From Candidatus Allofournierella merdigallinarum (GTDB taxonomy: Bacteria; Bacillota; Clostridia; Oscillospirales; Ruminococcaceae): DNA of 53,138 nt. This document shows, in pieces, positions 26,637 through 34,664 of this stretch (within the stretch, counting starts at the first letter, position 1; each line of letters starts with the position of its first letter). The DNA is taken from contig DXAC01000093.1 in the NCBI GenBank assembly GCA_019117205.1, positions 1 to 53,138 of the forward strand, given 5' to 3'. The notes below the pieces were generated by a model. That model saw only the letters and a list, made by a program, of their open reading frames with translations, did not search any database and was not told the DNA's origin. The position numbers and the translations under genes were made by a program.

Positions 26637-27215
26637 TCACACCGCCAGCACCGGCTGGAGCTGACGGCCCCGCATGGCGCACTCCAGCGTGTCGGCGATC
26701 AGAGAAAAATCACTTTGCAGGCTCCAGGGCTTTTTCAGCCAGTCGTCCTGCAAAAAGGGCACCAGATACACGTTTTTGCGGCTGAGCATCTTCGCCAGGT
26801 TCTCAAAGCTGGCGGAAAGTCCGTCGTTGGTGCTCACCGCCAGCACCAGCGGCTTTGCCCCCCGCAGCATACTCTTGGCCCCCAGCGTCACCGGCGTGTC
26901 GCTTATGCCCGCCGCCAGCTTTGCCAGGGTCGCCCCGGTGCAGGGGGCCACGATCATCGCGTCCGCCAGGTCCTGCGGTCCCAGGGGCTCCGCCCCCTGC
27001 AGCGTCTCGATGGGCCGGCTGCCGGTGATGGCCTCCACCCGCTTCTTCCAGCTTTCCGCCGTGCCGAAGCGGGTGTCCAGCCCGGCGGCGTTGAAGCTCA
27101 TCAGCGGCAGCACCTGGACCCCGCTTTGCGCCATGCGCTCCATCTGCTCCGCCGTTTTTTCAAAGGTGCAGAAGCTGCCGCACATGGCCCAGACCACCCG
27201 TCTTCTCTCGCTCAA
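26637..27215 (-). CDS. dpaB: Dipicolinate synthase subunit B
   Basis: A 192-residue flavoprotein-like subunit (SpoVFB) that works with DpaA to make dipicolinic acid in the mother cell during sporulation. The sequence runs GSFCTFEKT, VLPLMSFNAAGLDTRFG, EAITG, APCTGATLAKLAAG, VLAVSTNDGLS and ends LQPVLAV, closely following the family. The start is a TTG at 27215 that overlaps the dpaA stop (TTGA) and is preceded by GGGGAGAGGGG; an internal ATG ten codons later would cut into the first strand. Translation is therefore likely coupled to dpaA. Confidence 0.92.
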   Translation of the reverse strand: MSERRRVVWAMCGSFCTFEKTAEQMERMAQSGVQVLPLMSFNAAGLDTRFGTAESWKKRVEAITGSRPIETLQGAEPLGPQDLADAMIVAPCTGATLAKLAAGISDTPVTLGAKSMLRGAKPLVLAVSTNDGLSASFENLAKMLSRKNVYLVPFLQDDWLKKPWSLQSDFSLIADTLECAMRGRQLQPVLAV

Positions 27216-28012
27216 TTCCCCTCTCCCCTTTCTTTGAGCATGGCCAGCACCGCCCTGGCCACGAACTGGCCCGCCGTCACCGGCGCGCACCGGGCGGGCA
27301 GGCTCAGGGCGTGGATGGCGGCGATCTCCAAAGCCCGGGCCGCCTCGAAGTCGGTGCCGCCGGGCAGGCTTGCCAGGTCGATGACCAGGGCCTGCTTTTC
27401 CAGCAGCGCCAGGCGCCGGGCGTCCAGCAGCAGGGCGGGCACCGTGTTCACCACCACCTGGCAGCCGGGCAGCACGCTGTCCAGCTCCTCCATCGGCGCC
27501 GCGGCCAGGCCGGTGCTTTGGGCCAGCGCCCGCTGCCCCGGGTCCCGGGCGGCCACCGTCACCTGCGCCCCCAGCGCCGCCAGCCGCGCCGCCAGCGCCT
27601 GGCCGCACCGGCCGTAGCCCAGCACCGCCATCCGGCTGCCCCAGATGGTCCGCCGCCGGTTTTGCAGGATCAGGCCGATGCACCCCTCGGCGGTGGGGAT
27701 AGCGTTGAGCCGCGCCAGCTCCTCCCGCTGGAGGTAGTCCTCCAGTTCGATTCCCTTTGCCTGGGCCGCCGCCTTTGCCTGGGCGCTGACCCGGCCCGCA
27801 AAGGCCAGCGTGCCCGGCGCCGCCTTTTGCAGCAGCGTCTCAAAGCCCGCCCGGTCGGCGGAAAGGGGCACCGGCAGCAGCGCGTACCGCGCTGACGCCA
27901 CCCCCGCCGCGCTAAGCACCGGGTATCCCTGCCCGCGCAGGTATTCTGCCGCCGCTTTCTGGCGTTCGTCCTCGCCGAACACCGCAAAGGCTTCGGCCTT
28001 GTTTTCTCCCAT
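27212..28012 (-). CDS. dpaA: Dipicolinate synthase subunit A
   Basis: A 266-residue dehydrogenase (SpoVFA) that takes the product of DapA to dipicolinic acid, the calcium chelator of the spore core. The N-terminal domain has AVFGEDERQKAAAEYLRGQGYPV; the C-terminal Rossmann domain has the NAD(P) motif AVLGYGRCGQALAARL, followed by VVNTVP and IDLASLPGGTDF. GGGAG stands before the ATG at 28012. With dpaB it forms a two-gene operon, a direct sign that the organism makes endospores. A candidate mother-cell sigma promoter lies about 55 bases upstream. Confidence 0.93.
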   Translation of the reverse strand: MGENKAEAFAVFGEDERQKAAAEYLRGQGYPVLSAAGVASARYALLPVPLSADRAGFETLLQKAAPGTLAFAGRVSAQAKAAAQAKGIELEDYLQREELARLNAIPTAEGCIGLILQNRRRTIWGSRMAVLGYGRCGQALAARLAALGAQVTVAARDPGQRALAQSTGLAAAPMEELDSVLPGCQVVVNTVPALLLDARRLALLEKQALVIDLASLPGGTDFEAARALEIAAIHALSLPARCAPVTAGQFVARAVLAMLKERGEGN

Positions 28013-28065
28013 TGCGCTCCCCCCCTCGCCGCGGCGCGCCGCGCCGCACAGCCGCCGTTTGACCC

Positions 28066-28092
28066 ATGGTATGCGCCCCTTTGGGAAAAAGT
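28066..28092 (-). promoter_or_regulatory. Candidate SigK/SigE promoter of dpaAB
   Basis: On the - strand AC (28091-28092), 17 bases, then CATACCAT (28066-28073). This resembles the AC-N16/17-CATAnnnTA and CATACAnT patterns of the late and early mother-cell sigma factors. spoVF is a mother-cell gene in Bacillus; assignment here rests on this similarity alone. Confidence 0.35.
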
Positions 28093-28244
28093 GAGCGCCC
28101 CGGCGGCCAAAAAACCGCGCCGGGGAGCCCGCCGCCGAAAAAAGCGGGGCGACGGCCGCTGGAAAAAACCGCAAAAAAACCCCGTGTATTTTTGCCCGAA
28201 TGATACAATTTGCAAAAACAGCGGCAATTTTTGCTCGCGGAGTG

Positions 28245-28273
28245 TTTATTTCGCCGCAAAAAAATTATATAAT
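28245..28273 (+). promoter_or_regulatory. Promoter of murC
   Basis: Perfect TATAAT at 28268-28273 with a poor -35 (TTTATT, 28245-28250) at 17 bp; about 70-base leader. Confidence 0.5.
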
Positions 28274-28349
28274 GGTAGGCAGAAAGATCCTGTGTTCTCC
28301 CTGCGGCGGGCGGCAGCCTGCCCACTATTTTCTTTTCGAGGTGACCCAC

Positions 28350-29723
28350 ATGAGCTACATTGGCGGCTACAACCCCCAACTGCTTCAGGGCGTCAAGCGC
28401 CTGCATTTCATCGGCATCGGCGGCAGCGGCATGTATCCGCTGGTGCAGATCCTCCACTCCAAGGGCTACGAGATCAGCGGCAGCGACGTGAACGAGGGCT
28501 CCATCATCGACTCCGAGCGGGCGATGGGCATCACGGTGTATATGGGCCACGACGCGAAGAACGTGGTGGGCGCGGACATGGTGGTCTACTCCGCCGCCAT
28601 CCACACCGACAACCCGGAGCTGCAGGAGGCGGACGCCCGGGGCATCCCCACGCTGGAGCGGAGCATCCTGCTGGGCTATGTGAGCCGGCTGTACCCCCGC
28701 AGTGTCTGCGTGGCGGGCACCCACGGCAAGACCACCACCACCTGCATGATCACCACCATGCTGGAGCTGGCCGGGCGGGACCCGGCGGCGGTGATCGGCG
28801 GCAAGCTGCCGCTGATCGGCGGCTACGGCAAGGCGGGCACCGGTGGCTGCATCGTGGTGGAGGCCTGCGAGTATGCCGAGACTTTCCTGCGGCTGACCCC
28901 CTATGTGGCGGTGCTGCTGAACATCGACAACGACCATCTGGACTACTACGGCACCATGGGCCAGCTGAAGCTGGCGTTCAAGAAGTTCGCCCTGATGGCC
29001 ACCAACACCATCGTGGCCAACGCGGACGACACGGGGGTCATCCAGGTGATCAACAGCATCGACCGCACGGTGCGTACCTTTGGCATCGAAAAGTCGGCGG
29101 ACTACCGGGCGGTGAACATCCGGGAGTACAAGCCCGGCTTCTACGAGTTCGACGTGCTGGAATGGGACAACTACTGCGCTCACCTGTGCCTGGCGGCGCC
29201 CGGCTACCACAACATCTACAACGCCCTGGCCATGGTGAGCTGCGCCCGGTCCATGGGGCTGGAGCCCTCCGCCGCCGAGGCCGCCGCCCGGAGCTTTGCC
29301 GGGGCCGGCCGGCGCTTTGAGATCCTGGGCGAGGTGAACGGGGTGACCATCGCCGACGACTACGCCCACCACCCCACCGAGCTGGCGGCCACCCTGTCCA
29401 CCGCGAAAAAGCTGGGCTTTGCCCGGGTGTGGGCGGTGCATCAGCCGTTCACCTACAGCCGCACCCGCACCCTGCTGGAGGAGTTCGCCCAGGTGCTCTC
29501 GGCCGCCGACCAGGTGGTGCTGACCCCCATCATGGGCAGCCGCGAGGTGGACGACGGCAGCGTGAAGTCCGAGGACCTGGCGGCGCGCATCCCCGGCTGT
29601 GTCACGGTGCCGGGGCTGAAAGAGGCCGCCAACTATGTTCGGGCCAACGCCAGGCCCGGTGACCTGGTGCTCACCCTGGGCTGCGGCGACGTGTACAAGG
29701 CCGCCCGGATGATGCTGGGCTGA
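28350..29723 (+). CDS. murC: UDP-N-acetylmuramate--L-alanine ligase
   Basis: A 457-residue cytoplasmic enzyme that adds L-Ala to UDP-MurNAc, the first step of the peptidoglycan stem peptide. The Rossmann start FIGIGGSGM is at 20-28, the ATP loop GTHGKTTTT at 123-131, and DNDHLDYYG and DDYAHHPTE, typical of the Mur ligase central and C-terminal domains, follow. Length is usual for MurC. GAGGTGA lies 5 bases before the ATG at 28350. It stands alone here, away from other mur genes, and ends at a perfect palindromic terminator shared with the convergent TPM gene. Confidence 0.95.
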   Translation: MSYIGGYNPQLLQGVKRLHFIGIGGSGMYPLVQILHSKGYEISGSDVNEGSIIDSERAMGITVYMGHDAKNVVGADMVVYSAAIHTDNPELQEADARGIPTLERSILLGYVSRLYPRSVCVAGTHGKTTTTCMITTMLELAGRDPAAVIGGKLPLIGGYGKAGTGGCIVVEACEYAETFLRLTPYVAVLLNIDNDHLDYYGTMGQLKLAFKKFALMATNTIVANADDTGVIQVINSIDRTVRTFGIEKSADYRAVNIREYKPGFYEFDVLEWDNYCAHLCLAAPGYHNIYNALAMVSCARSMGLEPSAAEAAARSFAGAGRRFEILGEVNGVTIADDYAHHPTELAATLSTAKKLGFARVWAVHQPFTYSRTRTLLEEFAQVLSAADQVVLTPIMGSREVDDGSVKSEDLAARIPGCVTVPGLKEAANYVRANARPGDLVLTLGCGDVYKAARMMLG

Positions 29724-29730
29724 TCTTCCC

Positions 29731-29772
29731 GCAAAAAAAGAAAGACCCCCGCGGGGGTCTTTCTTTTTTTGC
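29731..29772. terminator. Perfect 42-bp palindromic terminator
   Basis: GCAAAAAAAGAAAGACCCCC with its exact reverse complement around a central GC; A and T runs on the flanks make it work in both directions, ending murC and the envelope operon. Confidence 0.9.
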
Positions 29773-29774
29773 CG

Positions 29775-30731
29775 TTATCTGCGCCGGCCCGCGCCGCCGC
29801 CGGAGCGGGACCCGCCGCCGCTGCGCCGGCCGGCGCCGGCGCCCCGGGAGGATCCGCCGCCAAAGCCGCCGAAGCTTTTGGGACGGGAGGAGGAGGGGCG
29901 GGAGGACCCGCCGCCAAAGCCCCCGAAGCCGCCGGGCCGGGGGCCGCCCGGGCCGCCGGGGCCGCCCGGACGGGGCGGACGGGGCGGGGGCGGCGGCCGC
30001 CTGCTCCAGCCGCCGAAGAAAGGCCGGCGGGGCGGGGGCGGCGGATAGCTGTAACCGAACCAGCGGGTGCGGACATAGCGCACCGGGTGCAGGATGCTGC
30101 TGAGGATCACCAGGACCACGAGCACCGCCAGCACGATGAGCAGGGTGAAAAAGCTGCCCAGGCGGGCGAAGAACGAGGGCTCTTCGGGCGCGGCGGGCGC
30201 CGGGGCGGCGCCGCCGGCGCTCTGGCCGGGCTGCACATCGTAGATGTCGCACAGCTCCTCGTACATCGCGTTGGCAAAGGCCACCACGCCCGCGTCATAG
30301 TCGCCGGCGGCAAAGCCCTCCTCCAGCTCGTTCCACAAAAGGTCGTCGATCTTCTGGGGGGTCAGGTCCTTTTCCAGGCCGGTGCCCACGGTGCAGTAGT
30401 AGTCCTGGGCGTCGATGACCAGCAGCAAAAGCACGCCGTTGTTCTTATCCTTGTCGCCCACGCCCCACTGATTGAATACCTGGCTGGCGTAGTCGGCGGT
30501 GGTGTCGGTGCCGGTGAAGTCCACCGTGAGCACCGCGATCTGGGCGCCGCAGGCCTCGTCCAAAGCGATGGTCAGATCGTTCACCGCCTGCTCGGTGCGC
30601 TCGCTGAGCACGCCCGCCTCGTCCAGCACGCAGCTGTTCTCCGGCGCCGCCGGCACCGCCGCGAAGGCGGTGACGCTCAGCAGGGCGGCGGCCAGCGCCG
30701 CGCCGAGCAGGGTGCGTTTCCAGTGTTTCAT
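29775..30731 (-). CDS. TPM-domain (YgcG-like) membrane protein
   Basis: A 318-residue exported protein. A signal peptide ending TAFA near residue 24 is followed by a TPM domain to about 150 (SCVLDEAGVLSERTEQAVNDL, VLLLLVIDAQDYY, IDDLLWNELEEGF). A membrane helix lies near 180-205, and the tail to 318 is Pro-, Gly-, Ser- and Arg-rich with FGGFGGGSSR repeats, as usual for YgcG-type proteins. TPM proteins have been linked to phosphatase activity and to photosystem repair in plants; in bacteria the job is unclear. Its ATG overlaps the stop of the LemA-like gene (ATGA). LemA-TPM gene pairs are common, suggesting a joint envelope role. Confidence 0.85.
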   Translation of the reverse strand: MKHWKRTLLGAALAAALLSVTAFAAVPAAPENSCVLDEAGVLSERTEQAVNDLTIALDEACGAQIAVLTVDFTGTDTTADYASQVFNQWGVGDKDKNNGVLLLLVIDAQDYYCTVGTGLEKDLTPQKIDDLLWNELEEGFAAGDYDAGVVAFANAMYEELCDIYDVQPGQSAGGAAPAPAAPEEPSFFARLGSFFTLLIVLAVLVVLVILSSILHPVRYVRTRWFGYSYPPPPPRRPFFGGWSRRPPPPPRPPRPGGPGGPGGPRPGGFGGFGGGSSRPSSSRPKSFGGFGGGSSRGAGAGRRSGGGSRSGGGAGRRR

Positions 30732-31294
30732 TGGTAATATTCCGCCTCCTCGATGCCCCAAAGGGCGGCGATGAGCTTTGCCGGCTGGCCGGACAAGGTC
30801 CCGTTGAACTGCCGCGCTTTGGTGTTGTAGTCGTTGTTGCGGATGGTGTTGCCCCGGCTGTTGAACTCCGCCAGTTCACCCGCCAGCAGGTCGTACTGGC
30901 CCGCGTCCGCCAGGGCGACGGCCTGGTCGTACAGCTCGTTCACCGCCCCGGCCAGCGCCTCGTCGGCGGCGGCCTTGGCGGCGGGGCCCGCCGCCTCGTT
31001 CACCGCCTGGATGGCCTGCTCCACCGCCTCCACCGCGCCGGCGTCCAGCCCGGCGACCTTTTGGGCCACCGTGACCAGGTTGGCCGCCGCGTTGAGCCGG
31101 GCGTCCAGGTCGGCGGCGACGGAGTACATGCCGCTGGAAAAGGCGGCGGCGGTGCTGCTCTCATAGGCGGCCAGCTTGGCCCCGCCGATGCCCAGCACCG
31201 ACCCGGCGGCCAGCAGCACGGCGGCGGAAACGGCCACCGCTTTTTTCTTCAAAGGGGCAGGCAGCAGCTGCTCCAGCTTGCAGGGCCCTTTCAT
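30728..31294 (-). CDS. LemA-family-like membrane protein
   Basis: A 188-residue protein with one membrane helix at 14-36 after a basic start, then helices rich in alanine. The C-terminal end (FNSRGNTIRNNDYNTKARQFNGTL followed by LIAALWGIEEAEYY) follows the LemA pattern of NxxxxxYNxxxxxFP and a final aromatic stretch, but the N-terminal half is diverged. Its ATG overlaps the telA stop (TGATG) and its own stop overlaps the TPM start, so all are co-translated. LemA proteins are surface-exposed helical bundles of unknown biochemistry. Confidence 0.72.
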   Translation of the reverse strand: MKGPCKLEQLLPAPLKKKAVAVSAAVLLAAGSVLGIGGAKLAAYESSTAAAFSSGMYSVAADLDARLNAAANLVTVAQKVAGLDAGAVEAVEQAIQAVNEAAGPAAKAAADEALAGAVNELYDQAVALADAGQYDLLAGELAEFNSRGNTIRNNDYNTKARQFNGTLSGQPAKLIAALWGIEEAEYYQ

Positions 31295-32454
31295 CAGCCC
31301 CGCAGCTCCATCAGCTTCTGCTTGAGCTCGCCCTCGATGCGGCCCAGCTCCACCTCGGCGGCGGCCCGCTTGGTGCGGCCCTCGGTCTGGATGCGGTTCA
31401 GCTCATCCAGCGTCTCGATCAGGCTGCGGTTGGTGGCCTGGAGCGTCTCGATGTCCACGATGCCCCGCTCGGACTCCTTTGCCGCCTCCACCGTGCCCTG
31501 CTTTAGGGCCGCGGCGTTCTTCTTCAGCAGCTCGTTGGTCATGTCGCTCACCGCCCGCTGGGCCTCGATGGCCTGCTGGCTGTGGGCCAGGCCCAGCGCC
31601 AGCACCATCTGGCTCTTCCACAGGGGGATCGTGTTCACGATGCTGGTCTGGATCTTCTCCGCCATCATGGTGTCGTTGTTCTGGATGAGGCGGATCTGGG
31701 GGCCCATCTGGATGGACACGTTGCGGGTGAGCTCCAGGTCGTAGAGCTTCTTCTCGAACCGGTCGCACATATCCGACAGGTCCCGGGCGGCCTGGGCGTC
31801 CTCCGGCAGGCCGCTGGCCCTGGCCTTGTCCAGGGCGGCCTGCAGCTCGCCCTGACGCACCTGGTTCAGCTTTTTCTTGCCCGCCAGGATATACATGGTG
31901 AGCTCTTTAAAATACACCATGTTCATCTGATACATCTTGTCCAGCATGGCGATGTCCTTGAGCAGCTGCACCTGATGGCTCTCCAGGGCGGCCTCGATCT
32001 TCTCCACGTTGGTCTCGGCCTTGGCATACTTGGCTTTCATGGCCTCCAGGCTGTTGCCGGCCTTTTTGAAGAAGCCGAAGATGCCCTTGCTCTCCTCCTG
32101 GGCGTCGAAACCTTTCAGCTCGGTGACCAGGCTGGCGATCATCTCGCCGGTCTCGCCCAGGTCCTTGGTGCGCACCTTGTCCAGGGCGCTCTCGCTGAAA
32201 TCGCCGATCTTCTTCTGGGTGGCCGCTCCGTACTGGAGCACCATCTGGCTGTTGGTCACGTCGATCTTCTCGGCGAACTCGTCCACCGCTTTCTGCTCCT
32301 CGGGGGAAAGGCGGGTCTCCTCGATCATCACCGGCTCGATCTTTTTCTCCTCCTCGGCGGCGGCCGCGGCGGCGGCTTCGTCTCCCGCCGGGTCCAGTGT
32401 CAGGGTGGGCACCGCGTCCAGGGTGAGCTCGGGCGTCAGGTTCTTCTCGTCCAT
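31294..32454 (-). CDS. telA: Toxic anion resistance protein, TelA family
   Basis: A 386-residue soluble, strongly helical protein of the TelA/KlaA family, named for tellurite resistance but widespread in cells that never meet tellurite. After an acidic, Ala-rich N-terminus it shows the family blocks LVTELKGFDAQEESKGIFGFFKKAG, LESHQVQLLKDIAMLDKMYQMN, RLIQNNDTMMAEKIQTS and IPLWKSQMVLALG. AAAGGAAC precedes the ATG at 32454; a frame extension overlaps xpaC. XpaC-TelA pairs are a known conserved arrangement, thought to act at the envelope under stress. Function here is inferred only as envelope maintenance. Confidence 0.9.
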   Translation of the reverse strand: MDEKNLTPELTLDAVPTLTLDPAGDEAAAAAAAEEEKKIEPVMIEETRLSPEEQKAVDEFAEKIDVTNSQMVLQYGAATQKKIGDFSESALDKVRTKDLGETGEMIASLVTELKGFDAQEESKGIFGFFKKAGNSLEAMKAKYAKAETNVEKIEAALESHQVQLLKDIAMLDKMYQMNMVYFKELTMYILAGKKKLNQVRQGELQAALDKARASGLPEDAQAARDLSDMCDRFEKKLYDLELTRNVSIQMGPQIRLIQNNDTMMAEKIQTSIVNTIPLWKSQMVLALGLAHSQQAIEAQRAVSDMTNELLKKNAAALKQGTVEAAKESERGIVDIETLQATNRSLIETLDELNRIQTEGRTKRAAAEVELGRIEGELKQKLMELRG

Positions 32455-32482
32455 GGTCGTTCGTTCCTTTCGTTGCAAGTCA

Positions 32483-33112
32483 TTATTCCACAAGGCCCTG
32501 CCCTTTCAGCATGCCTTTGAGTACCTCAAGGTCGGTCTCCATGTCCAGCGCGTCGGCGGAATACAGGCTGTCCAGCTGCTTTTCAAAGGCGGCGGCGATC
32601 ACCGCCGCGTTGTCCTGCACCTGTTTTCGCACCTCCCGGGCGTTTTCGCCGGAGACCCCGGCCTCCTCCATCCGGGCGTAAAGGGTGAGGATCTTCACCG
32701 CATCCGGCAGATAGTGGTTGGCAAAGCGCCGGATCTGGGGGGCCTTGTCCGGGTCCTGCTCCACCTGGGCCAGGATGCCCGCGCAGGCGGCGGTCATCCG
32801 GCGGATGGCGGCGCTGAGCTCGTCGTCCGGGATGCGCTCGTCCAGCGCCAGCAGCCGGGCGCGATCCGCGTCGATCTGCTCCAGCAGCGCGTCAGCGTCC
32901 TCCCGGCCGGTGAGGAACGGCACCTCTTTTGTCTCGATCACCGGCGGACACAGCTTGAAAGCCGCCGCCAGCGCCGCCAGCGACACGCCGGCGGTGAGCG
33001 CCAGCGCCCACAGCTGGTAGATGGGCAGCGCCAGCGCCCCCAGCACCCACACCGCCCCGGCGATGTACCAGGGGGCGGCGGGCTTTTTCTTGATCCGGAT
33101 GGTCTTGCTCAT
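32483..33112 (-). CDS. XpaC-family protein (5-bromo-4-chloroindolyl phosphate hydrolysis family)
   Basis: A 209-residue protein with two N-terminal membrane helices (about 14-50) and a cytoplasmic helical domain holding DADRARLLALDERIPDDELS and DNAAVIAAAFEKQLDSLYSADALDMETDLEVLKGML, the usual end of XpaC. The family name comes from a Bacillus locus affecting X-phos hydrolysis; no phosphatase motif is visible. CAGGAGAAG precedes the ATG. It is the first gene of the xpaC-telA-lemA-TPM operon; the TelA start is 28 bases downstream of its stop. Confidence 0.85.
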   Translation of the reverse strand: MSKTIRIKKKPAAPWYIAGAVWVLGALALPIYQLWALALTAGVSLAALAAAFKLCPPVIETKEVPFLTGREDADALLEQIDADRARLLALDERIPDDELSAAIRRMTAACAGILAQVEQDPDKAPQIRRFANHYLPDAVKILTLYARMEEAGVSGENAREVRKQVQDNAAVIAAAFEKQLDSLYSADALDMETDLEVLKGMLKGQGLVE

Positions 33113-33157
33113 GGCTCGCTTCTCCTGTGCGGGCAGGCTTGCCCGCCGTTTGTGACT

Positions 33158-33186
33158 ATTTTACCATTGTAAAGCGAATAAATCAA
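33158..33186 (-). promoter_or_regulatory. SigA promoter of the xpaC-telA operon
   Basis: On the - strand TTGATT (33181-33186), 17 bp, TAAAAT (33158-33163). The -35 overlaps the stop codon of the upstream DNA glycosylase gene. A GCGGGCA/TGCCCGC hairpin lies in the short leader. Confidence 0.7.
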
Positions 33187-33665
33187 TCGTCCAGCCAGGG
33201 CCCCAGCGCTTCGCCCCAGGCCGCGGCCAGCCTGTCCATGCTCCAGGCGGCGTTGGCGGGGCTGGTGCTGGGCAGCCGCACAGCGGCGATGCCGGACACC
33301 GGCCGCAGCAGCGCCTCGTAGAGCCGCCAGGCGGTGGCCCCGTTGCACAGCACCGCCCGGATGGGCGCCGCCTTTAAAAGGGCCGCCAGGTCCACCGGCA
33401 CCGGGTCCTTGATGGAGGCGTCCGACGCGCCGGTGACGGTGCAGCTTTCCAGCACATCCCAAAGGGCCAGGCCGTTTTGCAGGATGAGCGCCCGCTTCTG
33501 GCCCACCGTTTGGGGCGTTTCGGCCCCGCACAGCCGCGCCAGCAGCGGCCAGAACCGGTTGCGGGGGTGGCCGTAGTAAAAGCCCTGGCGCCAGCTCTCG
33601 GGGCTGGGCCAGCTGCCCAGGATCAGCACCCGGCTGGCCGGGCCGTACACCGGCTCAAAGCTCAT
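33183..33665 (-). CDS. DNA-deoxyinosine/uracil glycosylase (UDG superfamily, family 6-like)
   Basis: A 160-residue base-excision repair enzyme. VLILGSWPSPESWRQGFYYGHPRNRFWPLL is the active-site region shared by hypoxanthine-DNA glycosylases of the UDG superfamily, and LPSTSPANAAWS near the end is the DNA-intercalating segment. It probably removes hypoxanthine arising from adenine deamination, possibly also uracil. Its ATG at 33665 lies inside the end of the HAD phosphatase gene (11-base overlap), so translation is coupled. Confidence 0.85.
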   Translation of the reverse strand: MSFEPVYGPASRVLILGSWPSPESWRQGFYYGHPRNRFWPLLARLCGAETPQTVGQKRALILQNGLALWDVLESCTVTGASDASIKDPVPVDLAALLKAAPIRAVLCNGATAWRLYEALLRPVSGIAAVRLPSTSPANAAWSMDRLAAAWGEALGPWLDD

Positions 33666-34464
33666 GGGAAAAGAACTCCTTTTGCAGGGCGGCGGCCACG
33701 CCCTCCTCGGTGACGGCGGGGGCGATGGCGCTGGCGGCGGCCCTGGCCGCGTCGCTGCCGTTGGCCATGCAGTAAGAGCGGCCCACCAGCTGCATCAGGG
33801 GGATGTCGTTCTCGTTGTCTCCCATGCACAGCAGCTCCTCCGGCCGCCAGCCGGTGCGCTGGAGCAGCCGGCGCACCCCCACCGCCTTGTTGGTGCCCGC
33901 CCGGTTGATGTCGTAGTAGCCCGGGTGGTAGGGCACGAACTGGAGCCCCAGGTGGCCGTAGCGGTCCTGAAAGCCCTCCACCGCCGCGGGGGGCAGGATG
34001 CCGAAAGCCCCAAAGGGCATGTCCTGCAGATGGCGGGTCTGGTCCTCGCCGTCCAGCACATACTCGCTGTGGCCGGTGACCGCCTGGTAGAACCCGCGCA
34101 TCTTTTCATATTCCACATACACGTAGTAGCTGTCGGAAAAGCAGAACGCCAGCGGGTGGTCGAAGTCCTCGAAATAGTCCACCAGGGCGTACATCTCCTC
34201 GGGGGTGAAGCTCTCGCTGGCCAGCAGCTCGCCGCCGCCGGTGAGCAGCTGGGCCCCGTTGGCGCAGACGGCGTAGTCCGGCTTTATGCCGCCCAGGATG
34301 CTGGTGTTCATGGCGAAAAAGGTGCGTCCGGTGGCGATGACCACCTTGACGCCCAGGCGCTGCACCCGGGCCACCATGTGGGCCACCGCCGGCCGGGCCG
34401 AGGGCTCGCCGTGGGCCACCAGGGTGCCGTCCACATCCAGCACGATCGCTTTGTATTTGGTCAT
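33655..34464 (-). CDS. HAD-superfamily hydrolase, Cof type
   Basis: A 269-residue phosphatase. Motif I is D10-V-D12-G-T near the N-terminus; VIATGRTFF is motif II, and the C-terminal MGDNENDIPLMQLVG is motif IV with the C2B cap between (about 85-190). Family members hydrolyse sugar phosphates, flavin mononucleotide or pyridoxal phosphate with low specificity, so no substrate is assigned. AAGGAG lies 9 bases before the ATG at 34464. It is the first gene of a two-gene operon with the DNA glycosylase, an association with no evident functional logic. Confidence 0.9.
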   Translation of the reverse strand: MTKYKAIVLDVDGTLVAHGEPSARPAVAHMVARVQRLGVKVVIATGRTFFAMNTSILGGIKPDYAVCANGAQLLTGGGELLASESFTPEEMYALVDYFEDFDHPLAFCFSDSYYVYVEYEKMRGFYQAVTGHSEYVLDGEDQTRHLQDMPFGAFGILPPAAVEGFQDRYGHLGLQFVPYHPGYYDINRAGTNKAVGVRRLLQRTGWRPEELLCMGDNENDIPLMQLVGRSYCMANGSDAARAAASAIAPAVTEEGVAAALQKEFFSHEL

Positions 34465-34537
34465 AAACGCGTTCTCCTTGTTGTGTTTGCCGGCCGGCCG
34501 GGGGCCCGCCGCCGCGGGGGCCTTTCGCCCTTTTTCT

Positions 34538-34566
34538 ATTATATGCGTTTTGGGCCGCCGGCACAA
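34538..34566 (-). promoter_or_regulatory. SigA promoter of the HAD/glycosylase operon
   Basis: On the - strand TTGTGC (34561-34566), 17 bp, perfect TATAAT (34538-34543). Confidence 0.7.
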
Positions 34567-34597
34567 GAAAAAGCTGCCTCAAACGGAAAACTTCCCT

Positions 34598-34626
34598 TTG
34601 CGTTGGCGGCGGTTTGGTAGTATAAT
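34598..34626 (+). promoter_or_regulatory. SigA promoter of azlCD
   Basis: TTGCGT (34598-34603), 17 bp, perfect TATAAT (34621-34626), 38 bases before the azlC start. The region between it and the divergent HAD promoter is only about 30 bp. Confidence 0.7.
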
Positions 34627-34664
34627 GGAGCCCGGTGACACACCCTTGGGGAGGAGGCGGCAGC

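Larger units (their letters stand above)
28013..28349. other. Divergent regulatory region between dpaAB and murC
   Basis: No gene is seen. It holds a candidate mother-cell promoter for dpaAB, several A-tracts, an inverted repeat GCAAAAA-N9-TTTTTGC (28212-28234), the murC promoter and the murC ribosome site GAGGTGA at 28338-28344. Confidence 0.6.

Noticed and set aside
28086..28179. Phased A-tracts (bent DNA) between dpaA and murC
   Set aside because: Centres are about 23, 29, 25 and 10 bp apart, not consistent multiples of the helical repeat.
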